From a bacterium 1XD21-70 (GTDB taxonomy: Bacteria > Bacillota > Clostridia > Lachnospirales > Lachnospiraceae): a stretch of 64,000 bases of DNA. The translations under genes and the position numbers were made by a program. Shown in pieces: positions 24,421 through 32,984 of the stretch (the first letter of the stretch is position 1; each line of letters starts with the position of its first letter). The notes beneath the pieces are model-generated. The model had not been told where the DNA came from and searched no databases. It worked only from the letters and a program-made list of their open reading frames with translations. The DNA is taken from contig RAYB01000025.1 of the NCBI GenBank assembly GCA_003669055.1, positions 1-64,000 of the forward strand, given 5' to 3'.

Positions 24421-27057
24421 ATGGTGCGTTTTTTTACATGGCAGGATGTGGAGAGGCTTTTTGAGGGGAGCCGTTCTTCCTGGCCAGGGTGCTGGAATGA
24501 TGTAAAAGTTTATAGTGACAGTGTCCTGATTTACTTTAAACCGGTTCAGAAGGCAGTAGAAGAGGGAAAGCAGTATTTAAAACAGGTGTTTACAAAAAAT
24601 TACAATATTCCGGATAACAGGATATTGATTGATTTTACTGAGGAATTTTTGGAAGTGGTGTTTGAAGAGGATGAAGACGGCTGTAAGAGAGAACGGCAGT
24701 ATGTACCTCTTTTTAAAGATACCTATTTGAATTCAGCCAGGGCAGAAATGGGGATAAAATCATTGCCAGGTGCAAGGCTTTTGGCATTTCATTCCTACAA
24801 AGGAGGTGTGGGAAGGACGCTCTCTTTAATTTCCATGCTGAGGGAATGCACTGCACAATATCCGGAAAAGAAAATCCTGTTTATTGATGCAGATCTGGAA
24901 GCGCCAGGCCTGACTTGGATGCTGGAAAACAGAGGGTATGGGGATGTCAGCTATCTGGATATTTTGTCTGTGATGAATTTTAACGAGGATACGGAAGAGG
25001 CCATAGAACGATTGGCAGAACTGATAAAAACATCGACGGTAGCAGTGACTACAGATAAAGTAAGGCAAGAACATTTTTTTATACCGGTGTACCGGGAACG
25101 AATGCAGGTTATGAGCATTTTTTCAAATCCGGAACGAATACTGAAAACAAAAGACAATAAATTTTACATCACAGAGACGCTCTCTGAACTGGGGGCAAGG
25201 CTGGGGGCGGAAATTGTTTTGGTTGATTTGCGGGCAGGAATAACAGAATATTCGGCTCCCTTTTTATTTGATCCCCGAGTAGAAAAATATTATGTAACAT
25301 CTACATCGCTTCAGTCAGTTAGGGGATTGAATCAGATATTGGGAGAAATTTATGGAAAGACGAATTCCGATATTTTAAATTCCAGAATTTTAATGACAAT
25401 GATACCAGAGACGATGCCGGAAGAAAAAATTTTGGACATTGAGGATCAGATTTTGAAAAACATCGAGGAACCATTTGATAAGGAATATTCCACTTTTTTA
25501 CGTGAGGATTATATTATTCCGGTTGGATTTGATGATGGGCTGATTCATGTGGAAGATTTTTGGTCGGCATGCAGAATGCTATCAAATAAAAAAATAACAG
25601 AAGTGATGGCTGGCCTGGCAGAGGAATTATTCCCTGATCAGGATGAGGCAAAAGAAGTATTCGGGGAAGAGGAAGCAAAGGCAATTCTGAAAAAGCTGAA
25701 TGCAATTGCAGAGGAGGAGATTACAGCAGAAGGAAACAGCAGTGCTAATATGCTGGCAACAGCTTCCATCCGGGAACTGGTGAAAAATTTCCGGAACGGA
25801 TTACCGAGGATTGTAGTGTCCGGGGCAAAAGGATCGGGAAAGACGTATATTTATAAACAGCTGCTGGCCGCAAAAACATGGAGTGGTTTTGAGCAGTTAG
25901 TAGATCCGGATATAGAAGAAAGCAAAAGGAATGCGATAATTGTTCCGCTGATTGCATCTTTTAATTTAAAACAGATCAAAAATATGATATCAAACTGTGT
26001 AGATTATAGGAATGCCGAGTTGGACCATGCAGTAGTCAAGGGCAGTTATGTTAATGATAATTTTAAAACCCTAAGAGTTCTTATGGAACGAAAAGAGACG
26101 ACTACACGGGGAGAATGGATACAGGCATGGATACAAGCAATATTGAGGTCTGCGGGGGGCAGCTTTCAGGGATTGCCAGAACTGGATGAATATTTGGAGG
26201 GATGTGGGAAACGTATTATTTTGATTGTGGATGGGCTGGAAGACCTTTGCATGGATTCCCAGTTGGCAAAGTCGGATAACTGGAAATATGCGATACGGGC
26301 TATATGCCAGGATGTGATCAATGAATTGGACAGCCTTGACTATGGAAACATAGGTATTTTGGTGTTTGCCCGTAAAGATATGCTAAGTGAGGCGATCGAA
26401 ACAAATTATGAACAGTTCAGGAATATTTATCTAAGATATGAACTGAACTGGAGCCAGACGGAAGCCTTGCGTTTGGTTCTTTGGCTTGCAGCAAAAGCAT
26501 ACCCGATTTTGGCAAAAGGGATTGATATTCCAAATGCGACGAAAGAAGTTTTGGTGGAAAGGCTGACTAGGCTTTGGGGGTTAAAATTAGGGAGGGCGAA
26601 TTCAAAAGAGGCTTTTTCAGACAGATGGATTATGGCTGCTTTGTCAGATTTCTCCGGACAGCTTCAGGCGAGGGATATTGTGAGATTTCTTAAATATGCT
26701 ACCAAACCATATGCAAGTATGAACCAGATATATCGTGACAGGCTGATTATGCCGATAGATATCAGGAATGCGATACCATTTTGCTCCGAGGATAAGCTGG
26801 ATGAAATTAAGTCGGAAATGAAAAACATTTATGAGATTTTGGAAAAATTCAAAAAAATGGATGGAGAAAAGAAAACGCTTCCTATGACTCTGGACAAAAT
26901 AGATTTGACAGGGGAGCAGATTTCCCGATTGGAATCACAGGGCTTCCTAAAAATATCAGATAAAAAGTATTACTTGCCAGAGATAATCCGGTTGGCTTTG
27001 GGTTTTCGGTATGAAAAAGGAGCCAGGCCTAAGGTTTTATCATTGCTGGTAAAGTAA
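24421..27057 (+). CDS. Double P-loop ATPase: KGGVGR-type ParA/MinD domain fused to a second AAA/STAND-like domain
   Basis: 878 residues. Residues 1-115 form an N-terminal region of unknown fold. A ParA/MinD-like domain follows, with Walker A FHSYKGGVGRT (K127, R132, T133), where arginine replaces the usual second lysine, and FIDADLEAPGL (155-165). A second nucleotide-binding domain has Walker A GAKGSGKT (468-475) and Walker B RIILIVDGLED (D604), then a long helical part and a possible winged helix at the end (SRLESQGFLKISDKKYYLPE). KGGVGR ATPases are a known but poorly understood group, sometimes found with conflict or signalling modules. The gene is AT-rich, has an AGGAGGT site and is paired with the small gene upstream. 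No ParB, parS or recombinase is near, so plasmid partition is unlikely. Confidence 0.82.
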   Translation: MVRFFTWQDVERLFEGSRSSWPGCWNDVKVYSDSVLIYFKPVQKAVEEGKQYLKQVFTKNYNIPDNRILIDFTEEFLEVVFEEDEDGCKRERQYVPLFKDTYLNSARAEMGIKSLPGARLLAFHSYKGGVGRTLSLISMLRECTAQYPEKKILFIDADLEAPGLTWMLENRGYGDVSYLDILSVMNFNEDTEEAIERLAELIKTSTVAVTTDKVRQEHFFIPVYRERMQVMSIFSNPERILKTKDNKFYITETLSELGARLGAEIVLVDLRAGITEYSAPFLFDPRVEKYYVTSTSLQSVRGLNQILGEIYGKTNSDILNSRILMTMIPETMPEEKILDIEDQILKNIEEPFDKEYSTFLREDYIIPVGFDDGLIHVEDFWSACRMLSNKKITEVMAGLAEELFPDQDEAKEVFGEEEAKAILKKLNAIAEEEITAEGNSSANMLATASIRELVKNFRNGLPRIVVSGAKGSGKTYIYKQLLAAKTWSGFEQLVDPDIEESKRNAIIVPLIASFNLKQIKNMISNCVDYRNAELDHAVVKGSYVNDNFKTLRVLMERKETTTRGEWIQAWIQAILRSAGGSFQGLPELDEYLEGCGKRIILIVDGLEDLCMDSQLAKSDNWKYAIRAICQDVINELDSLDYGNIGILVFARKDMLSEAIETNYEQFRNIYLRYELNWSQTEALRLVLWLAAKAYPILAKGIDIPNATKEVLVERLTRLWGLKLGRANSKEAFSDRWIMAALSDFSGQLQARDIVRFLKYATKPYASMNQIYRDRLIMPIDIRNAIPFCSEDKLDEIKSEMKNIYEILEKFKKMDGEKKTLPMTLDKIDLTGEQISRLESQGFLKISDKKYYLPEIIRLALGFRYEKGARPKVLSLLVK

Positions 27058-27106
27058 AAATCCGCCGGACAAGGCAGCCTGGCAGCTGTTTAGTCCGGCG
27101 GATTTT
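27057..27106. terminator. Bidirectional terminator between the ATPase gene and gntR
   Basis: Perfect 14-base arms (27057-27070 and 27093-27106), with A- and T-tracts on the two outer ends. It separates two convergent genes. Confidence 0.9.
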
Positions 27107-27780
27107 CATTGCTGTTCTTTGATATTCCTTGAAACGGTAATCTCCTGGTTGTCGATGTGTTCCCGGATAGCGGCTTTGGCCTCGGCTACCCGGCGGTCTT
27201 TGAGGGCGCGGAGGATGTGGTCATGCTCCACAACCAGGATCTGGTGCTTGGCGGTATCCTTGATGTATTCCAGGCGGTAGCGGTACATCTGCTCCTGGAG
27301 GTTGTTCAGGATCTGCACCAGGCGCGAATTGCCGGTGCCGCGGTAAATGATGTCGTGGTAATGCTCATCGGCTTCGGCGATTGCCATCAGGTCGCCGTTT
27401 TGTATGGCATCACGGAAGGCTGCCTGTGCTTCTTCCAACTGCCCTAAAGCCTCGTCATTCATCCTCTGGCAGGCAAGTTCCGTGGCCAGTTCTTCCAGGG
27501 AACGGCGCACCTCCAGAACCTCGCGCAGGCTTTTCTCGGAAATGCGGGCAACCTCGGCCCCTTTCCTGGGGATCATCAGTACCAGCCCGTCCAGTTCCAG
27601 CTTGCGGATGGCTTCCCGGATGGGGGTTCGGCTGACACCGAGGCGGTCAGCAAGCTGAATTTCCATCAGCCGTTCTCCAGGTTCGAGCTCTCCTTTTAAA
27701 ATAGCCTGGCGGAGGGTGTTGAAAACCACATCCCGAAGAGGCAGATATTCGTTCATGTTTACCTTTAATTCGTGTGCCAT
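27106..27780 (-). CDS. GntR-family transcriptional regulator, FCD (FadR-like) subfamily
   Basis: 224 residues. The N-terminal winged helix is clear (PGERLMEIQLADRLGVSRTPIR). The C-terminal FCD domain is all-helical, with metal/ligand-type residues in ADEHYHDIIYRGTGN and a late VEHDHILRAL. AAGGAGAG precedes the ATG. It lies 18 bp after ispE on the same strand, so both share a transcript. The family binds short palindromes; the TGTATACA palindrome before ispE is a candidate own site, and the palindrome at 78 has the form of FCD sites in general. Effector unknown, often a sugar acid or carboxylate. Confidence 0.9.
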   Translation of the reverse strand: MAHELKVNMNEYLPLRDVVFNTLRQAILKGELEPGERLMEIQLADRLGVSRTPIREAIRKLELDGLVLMIPRKGAEVARISEKSLREVLEVRRSLEELATELACQRMNDEALGQLEEAQAAFRDAIQNGDLMAIAEADEHYHDIIYRGTGNSRLVQILNNLQEQMYRYRLEYIKDTAKHQILVVEHDHILRALKDRRVAEAKAAIREHIDNQEITVSRNIKEQQ

Positions 27781-27798
27781 GGGGCGTCTCTCCTTATC

Positions 27799-28707
27799 TT
27801 AAATTTCCAGTGAAGGGATATTTTTTGTATTGTAAAAGCCGGTCAGGTAAACCTGTTTGGCAAGTGCAGAGTCGCAGCCGGAACGGAACTGTTCAAAGGC
27901 ATGTTCTGCTGCCTTTGGGTCTGTGAAAAGCCCGAATACGGTGGGGCCGCTTCCGCTCATCAGGGAGCCGGCAGCGCCGTATCCCAGCATCTTGTCCTTG
28001 ATCGCCTGGATGACGGGGTGTTCCTTTATGGTGACGGTTTCCAGCACATTGCCTAGATTGGCGGCAACCTGGCGGATGTCCTGGCGGCGGATGCCTTCTA
28101 GGATGCCGTCGATGTCCGGGTGCTGTTCTGCCTTTAAGCGGTCGGCATGAAGGTTGGTGTAGACAAAACGCGTGGACACGTTGACGCCGGGCTTGGCAAT
28201 CAGCACCTGGCATTGGGGGGCGGCAGGGAGCGGTGTCAGGATCTCGCCGATGCCCTCGGAGAGGGCAGTGCCGCGCAGGATGCAGTAGGGGACATCTGCG
28301 CCGATCTTTACGCCGCGTTCCATCAGCTGGCGGGTGGTCAGCCCCAGATGGAACATCTTGTTAATTCCAAACAGCACGGCGGCCGCGTCGCTGCTCCCCC
28401 CTGCCATGCCGGCGGAGACCGGGATGAACTTGCGCAGTTGGATGGAAACGCCACCGGAGATGGAGAATTCTTCCATCAGCAGGCTTGCTGCCTTGTATAC
28501 GAGGTTGTTCTCATTGGTAGGCAGATAGAAAAGGTTCGTCTCAATGCGGATACCGGGCTGCTCCTCCCGGGTCAGGTCGATGCGGTCAAAAATGCCCACG
28601 GTCTGCATAATCATGCGGACTTCGTGGTAGCCGTCGTCCCGCCTGCGCAGGACATCAAGGCCGAGGTTGATCTTCCCATAAGCTTTCAGGCTCAGGTGCT
28701 TCATCAT
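27799..28707 (-). CDS. ispE: 4-diphosphocytidyl-2-C-methyl-D-erythritol kinase
   Basis: GHMP-family kinase of the non-mevalonate isoprenoid pathway, phosphorylating CDP-methylerythritol. 302 residues, normal length. The N-terminal signature is AYGKINLGLDV with the substrate-binding lysine, and the ATP loop is PVSAGMAGGSSDAA. GSGPTVFGLF is the C-terminal GHMP motif. AAAGGAG lies upstream; either of two adjacent ATG codons may be used. It heads a two-gene transcript with the GntR regulator. Nothing is unusual in the enzyme itself. Confidence 0.95.
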   Translation of the reverse strand: MMKHLSLKAYGKINLGLDVLRRRDDGYHEVRMIMQTVGIFDRIDLTREEQPGIRIETNLFYLPTNENNLVYKAASLLMEEFSISGGVSIQLRKFIPVSAGMAGGSSDAAAVLFGINKMFHLGLTTRQLMERGVKIGADVPYCILRGTALSEGIGEILTPLPAAPQCQVLIAKPGVNVSTRFVYTNLHADRLKAEQHPDIDGILEGIRRQDIRQVAANLGNVLETVTIKEHPVIQAIKDKMLGYGAAGSLMSGSGPTVFGLFTDPKAAEHAFEQFRSGCDSALAKQVYLTGFYNTKNIPSLEI

Positions 28708-28776
28708 GGCTGAAATTACTCCTTTGTTGTTTTCCAGGATTTCTTGTGCTCATATTGTATTTTGTATAATAAAAAC

Positions 28777-28816
28777 TGTATACAATATATTATATACAAG
28801 GAAGCGGAAATTGCAA
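28777..28816 (-). promoter_or_regulatory. ispE promoter with TGTATACA palindrome
   Basis: On the minus strand TTGCAA (28816-28811) and TATAAT (28794-28789) are 16 bp apart. The 8-bp palindrome TGTATACA at 28777-28784 overlaps the expected transcription start. Such a site is typical for FCD-type GntR proteins, and one is encoded in the same transcript, so self-regulation is plausible. Confidence 0.6.
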
Positions 28817-28906
28817 GGTTTTTTTCTGATTTTGGCAATTTTCCCGGGGTGCTGTCGATTTTGTGAAAGAGCCGGAGGGACGGCAGAAAAGGGAATAGAA
28901 TGAACC

Positions 28907-28946
28907 AAAGAACGGGGGCGTTTCCCATGGGACGCCCCCGTTCTTT
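28907..28946 (-). terminator. Terminator after the LacI-SBP fusion gene
   Basis: Perfect 14-base arms (28907-28920 and 28933-28946) around a 12-base loop. Read on the minus strand it follows the stop of the fusion gene by about 50 bp. Confidence 0.85.
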
Positions 28947-28997
28947 GCAGATAGTATAAAAAAGAATCCATTTGCCATGAATAGGGTTTGGCGGCGG

Positions 28998-31211
28998 TCA
29001 GTATTTCCAGCGGAAATGCTTTTCAAACAGTTCCTGGGCATTTTTTAATGCTTCCTTGGGGGTGCAGATATTGCTGTAGGAGTTTTTGACGGCCATCCCC
29101 AGGATGCTTAAATATTTCCTCTCGTCAAAGGGTGTCAGTTCGCGTTCCGGGGCGCGCCTGCCCCTGGCCAGGGGGAAACAGCGTTCTGCCAGGTTGATCC
29201 AGGGGAAGCTGTTGACCACCTCATAATTTTCGTAGGTCTTTTTGCAGGGCGAGGTGCTGCCGAGAAGGGCAGCGGCGGACGAGATCGGCTCGCTGCACAT
29301 CCACTTGATGAAGGAGAGCGCCTCGCGGGGGTGGTGGGAGTAGCGGAAAACGCCCAGGCTTCCGCCGCCGATGATGGGGTTTGCCCCTGGCATCATGGTA
29401 TATCCGATATTCCCGACCACGTTAGAGTTCTGGGCTAAGAGGTCACTGGCGAAATTGCTGTAAAGCACGGACATGGCGAAATTGCCGGAGGCAAAATTCC
29501 GGGCAGTGTCAACCCACCAGCTGCAGTAGGAGGGTGAACTGTACTGGCGGAGTTCCAGGAGTTCTTCCAGGGACTTTTGGCATGCGGCCGAATCCAGATG
29601 GATCTCCTTTTGGCTGTCGTAGAGATTGTCCTGGCGGCTGAATAAGCGGGTCATGAATTCTGTGCCTGCCACGCCGGTGGAGCCTAAGGTTAGGGTGGCG
29701 CCGTAATCTACCGGCGAGGCCGGGTGGATGGATTTGGTGAAGAATGCGGCGATCCGGTTGAATTCCTCAAAGGTTTCGGGCGGCTTTAGTTCGCTCTTGT
29801 GCTGTTCAAAGTACATCCGTTTGTAAATCGGGCTTTCAAACAGATCCTTCCGGTAATACAGAAGCTGGGCGCTGGGGGTGGAAGGGAGCGCGTAGATCTG
29901 CCCATGGATCCGGCTGTAATGTTCCGGAACCCCGGATAAGAAGGCGTCAAGCCCCAAACCTATATCTGGGTCGATCTCAGTAAGCGGCATGAGGAGTTTG
30001 TCGGCAAACCAGGAGAGCCATGTGACATCCAGGCGGAGGATATCGAAGCCCGACCCTGCGTCCAGGGAATTGAAGGCCTCGTAGATTTCATCATAGGAAT
30101 AGATGCAGATGTTGACCGGGATCCCGCTCATCTTCGTGTAAAGCCGCGAGAAGTTCTGCATAATGTAGGCTTCCGGGCTGTCTAGGGTAATCACGTTTAG
30201 GGAACAGCTGCTTTTGGGTATAATAATATTGGCATGCCAGTTCCGGAAGCCGCTGCCCTCTAAGGAAATGGTCTTGACGGCATTCCTGGCGCCCGTCTTG
30301 GTTTTGCGGATCAGGTGCTCGGCCGCCCTCTTCCCCAGCAGGCGGTAATCCATCTCATACTTGACAAAGTCGTTTTCCGGCATGGTAAATACCGGGGATA
30401 CGGTACAGATCTCCGGATGCTGCCCGAGGTCGTAAAAGGTCAGGCAGATATCTTTGACGCCTTCGGCAAAACCGTAGTTGGAGATATAGAATGCCTGCGG
30501 CATAGGCTGGCTGAATATCTGCATAATATTCTGGTAGCGCCGGAAAAAGTCGGTCTGGATATGGGTGACCTGGCAGCCGGAGCCTTCCATGGCCTCTAAG
30601 AAGCTGTGGTAAAAGCCGGATTCATTCGAGTGGCTTAGGTTCCCGGTCAGGAGGCAGATGTGCTCAAACCCCTGTGAGCGGGCGTTTTCGGCCATCCGAT
30701 GTCCGGCATCCCGGTAGTCAAAGCCGATGAAATCGGTCGGAAAGGACGGGCGGTGTTCCACAAAAAGGAGTTCGGGCTCCTCGGCATCAAAAGAGCTGCT
30801 TTTGTAGACCGGTTCTTCATAGGGCGTCCCGGCGACCACGGACAGGCAGGCGATCCCTTTTACCTGGAGGGAACGGGCTTCCATGAGAGCCTCGCCCTCG
30901 CTGCCGGGTGCATTTTCGTTGGTGAGCAGCCGGGTCACGGAAAATCCCTTGAGGCGGGCATAGCTTTTGAATGCGGAATAGAAGTCCTGGTATTGCCGTG
31001 CGGGGGAATCCGGCATGATCACTGCCAGGGAATTGCTCAGGCCTTTGCGCAGCAGGGCAGCCCGTTCATTGGGGGCATATCCGAGCTGGCTGGCAGCATC
31101 CAAGACCCGCTTGATTTTTTCACTGCTGACGTTCCCCTTGCCGTTGAGTACATTGGAGACTGTGCCCTGGGCGACACCGGCTTGCCTGGCAATATCCTTG
31201 ATTGTGACCAT
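28998..31211 (-). CDS. LacI-type regulator fused to a solute-binding-protein domain
   Basis: 737 residues, about twice the usual LacI length. Residues 1-57 are a LacI helix-turn-helix with hinge (TIKDIARQAGVAQGTVSNVLNG). Residues about 60-330 are the normal periplasmic-binding-like sensor (NSLAVIMPDSPARQYQDF onward). From about 337 to the end is a second domain that reads as an ABC-type sugar-binding protein of the MalE/UgpB class, with YRKDLFESP, PPETFEEFNRIAAFF and GNIGYTMMPGANPIIGGG. There is no signal peptide or membrane segment, so this domain must act in the cytosol. AGGAGG precedes the ATG. The gene is divergent from an ABC sugar transporter, which it probably controls, perhaps sensing two ligands. 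Confidence 0.88.
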   Translation of the reverse strand: MVTIKDIARQAGVAQGTVSNVLNGKGNVSSEKIKRVLDAASQLGYAPNERAALLRKGLSNSLAVIMPDSPARQYQDFYSAFKSYARLKGFSVTRLLTNENAPGSEGEALMEARSLQVKGIACLSVVAGTPYEEPVYKSSSFDAEEPELLFVEHRPSFPTDFIGFDYRDAGHRMAENARSQGFEHICLLTGNLSHSNESGFYHSFLEAMEGSGCQVTHIQTDFFRRYQNIMQIFSQPMPQAFYISNYGFAEGVKDICLTFYDLGQHPEICTVSPVFTMPENDFVKYEMDYRLLGKRAAEHLIRKTKTGARNAVKTISLEGSGFRNWHANIIIPKSSCSLNVITLDSPEAYIMQNFSRLYTKMSGIPVNICIYSYDEIYEAFNSLDAGSGFDILRLDVTWLSWFADKLLMPLTEIDPDIGLGLDAFLSGVPEHYSRIHGQIYALPSTPSAQLLYYRKDLFESPIYKRMYFEQHKSELKPPETFEEFNRIAAFFTKSIHPASPVDYGATLTLGSTGVAGTEFMTRLFSRQDNLYDSQKEIHLDSAACQKSLEELLELRQYSSPSYCSWWVDTARNFASGNFAMSVLYSNFASDLLAQNSNVVGNIGYTMMPGANPIIGGGSLGVFRYSHHPREALSFIKWMCSEPISSAAALLGSTSPCKKTYENYEVVNSFPWINLAERCFPLARGRRAPERELTPFDERKYLSILGMAVKNSYSNICTPKEALKNAQELFEKHFRWKY

Positions 31212-31518
31212 AATTTCCTCCTGTTTTGTGCCTTATAAAAATAATACCATGCGAGCCGGGAAATGGCAATCCTTAAAATCGATGAAGATATCAAAATTGA
31301 ACGATGTTCAAAGAAATGAGGTGGAGAAAGAAGACGGAAAAGTTACTATTTTGGTAAAATATTAAAAACAATTCATGTGAGTGAAAGATAAAATAACCAG
31401 AATGACGAAAAAACTGCCAAAAAACGATAGAAAAATAATTGACACGTTTCAAAAATGATGATATAATCCTGTTATCAGTTCAAAGAGAGAATCACGATAA
31501 TTACAAGGAGGAGCAAAC
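31212..31518. promoter_or_regulatory. Divergent control region: promoter and LacI-type operators
   Basis: For the transporter side there is a perfect promoter, TTGACA at 31439-31444 and TATAAT at 31462-31467, 17 bp apart. The -35 box lies inside TTGACACGTTTCAA (31439-31452), a LacI-family operator with a CG centre and one mismatched pair. A second palindrome, TTGAACGATGTTCAA, lies at 31297-31311 nearer the regulator gene. Nothing else was seen in this stretch. Confidence 0.75.
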
Positions 31519-32901
31519 ATGAGAAAGAAAATCGCATTGGTAACGGCAGCCAGCATGCTGGCATCGGTTATAGCGCTCAGCGGCTGCGGCGGCAACAGCG
31601 GCGGGGGCAGTGCATCCCAGTCACCGACCCAGGCGGCAGGGGGGACAGAGACTAAGGCTGAGGGCGGCGGGGGCGAAACCGGCAGCGGGGATGCCATGCA
31701 CCTGACCTTTTACTATCCGGTCAATGTAGGCGGTTCCGCAGCACAGCTGATCGAGGCCCTGTGCAATGACTTTAATGCCGAGAACCCGGATATCGTGGTT
31801 GAGCCGGTCTACACGGGCAACTATGACGACACGGTGACTAAGCTTCAGACTGCTGTCCAGGGCGGGACTCCGCCGGAGGTGTTTGTAAGCCTGGCGACCC
31901 AGCGTTTTACCATGGCTTCCACGGGGATGGCCATGCCGCTGGACGACCTGATTGCCGCAGACCCGGACGGCCAGGAATATATTGACGATTTCCTTCCAGG
32001 GTTTATGGAAGACTCCTATGTGGACGGACAGATCTATTCGATCCCTTTCCAGAGGAGCACTATGGTAATGTTCTATAATAAGGATGCGTTCAAGGAAGTC
32101 GGCCTCGACCCGGAGAAACCGCCGACAACCTGGGACGAAGTAGTGGAATACGGGCAGAAGCTGACCAATGACAACCGTTATGGTGTCGGCCTGGCCCTGA
32201 ACTCCGGTTCTGCACAGTGGGCATTTACCGGTTTCTGCCTGCAGAACAGTGAGAACGGCGAGAACCTGATGTCAGAAGACGGCAAGTCGGTTATGTTCGA
32301 TACCCCAGGGAATATCGAGGCGCTTCAATTTTGGCTGGACCTGCAGAACAAATATGAGATCATGGCTCCCGGCATTGTGCAGTGGACAGACCTTCCCACC
32401 CAGTTTTTGGCAGGGGAAGTGGCAATGATTTACCATACCACCGGCAATATGGCCAATATCAGCCAGAATGCAGAGTTTGAATTCGGTACCTGCTTCCTGC
32501 CGGGCGGCAAGCGCCAGGCAGCTCCTACCGGAGGCGGCAACTTCTATATTTCCAACGGCCTTTCCGAGGACCGGGTGCAGGCGGCATGGAAGTTCATCCG
32601 CTTTATGACAGAGCCGGAGCGTGCAGCCCAGTGGTCTTTAGATACCGGGTATGTGGCTACCAGGCAGACCTGCTTTGAGACTGACCTGATGAAGAATTAT
32701 TACGAAGAACTGCCGCAGGCAAAGGTTGCTTATGAGCAGATCGATATCGCGAAGCCTGAGCTGACCACCTACAATGCAGCGGAGATCTGGAGAATCTTAA
32801 ACGATAATATCCAGTCAGCGGTAGTGGGTGACGCAACTCCGGAAGAAGCCTTGAAGGCTGCCCAGGAGCAGGCGACAGAGGTACTGGCAGAGTATCAGTA
32901 G
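31519..32901 (+). CDS. ABC transporter sugar-binding lipoprotein (UgpB/MalE class)
   Basis: 460-residue extracellular solute-binding protein. The lipoprotein signal ends in ALSGC (Cys23) and is followed by a Gly/Ser/Thr-rich linker. The mature part shows the class 1 layout with YSIPFQRSTMVMFYNKDAF, PPTTWDEVVEYGQKL and AAWKFIRFMTEPERAAQW, a pattern shared with glycerol-3-phosphate (UgpB) and oligosaccharide binding proteins. AAGGAGG lies before the ATG. A hairpin separates it from the permease genes, which usually allows a higher level of the binding protein. Its ligand is unknown; the LacI-SBP fusion upstream probably senses the same or a related sugar. Confidence 0.93.
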   Translation: MRKKIALVTAASMLASVIALSGCGGNSGGGSASQSPTQAAGGTETKAEGGGGETGSGDAMHLTFYYPVNVGGSAAQLIEALCNDFNAENPDIVVEPVYTGNYDDTVTKLQTAVQGGTPPEVFVSLATQRFTMASTGMAMPLDDLIAADPDGQEYIDDFLPGFMEDSYVDGQIYSIPFQRSTMVMFYNKDAFKEVGLDPEKPPTTWDEVVEYGQKLTNDNRYGVGLALNSGSAQWAFTGFCLQNSENGENLMSEDGKSVMFDTPGNIEALQFWLDLQNKYEIMAPGIVQWTDLPTQFLAGEVAMIYHTTGNMANISQNAEFEFGTCFLPGGKRQAAPTGGGNFYISNGLSEDRVQAAWKFIRFMTEPERAAQWSLDTGYVATRQTCFETDLMKNYYEELPQAKVAYEQIDIAKPELTTYNAAEIWRILNDNIQSAVVGDATPEEALKAAQEQATEVLAEYQ

Positions 32902-32914
32902 GATGTACAAACAC

Positions 32915-32938
32915 AGGAAGGAGCCTTGGCTCCTTCCT
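32915..32938 (+). terminator. Intercistronic hairpin between binding-protein and permease genes
   Basis: Perfect 11-base arms (32915-32925 and 32928-32938) with a 2-base loop. There is no T-run, so it is more likely an mRNA stabiliser or partial terminator than a full stop. Confidence 0.75.
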
Positions 32939-32984
32939 CTACTATCACGGTTGGGCGGATTTGTAGTAAATTCATATAAAAGGA

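Noticed and set aside
24421-27057. Plasmid or chromosome partition ParA
   Set aside because: The Walker A is the KGGVGR variant, a second ATPase domain is fused on, and no ParB or parS-like repeat is nearby.
24107-27057. Prophage or integrative element boundary
   Set aside because: The AT-rich cassette has no integrase, transposase, tRNA end or flanking direct repeat that I can see.
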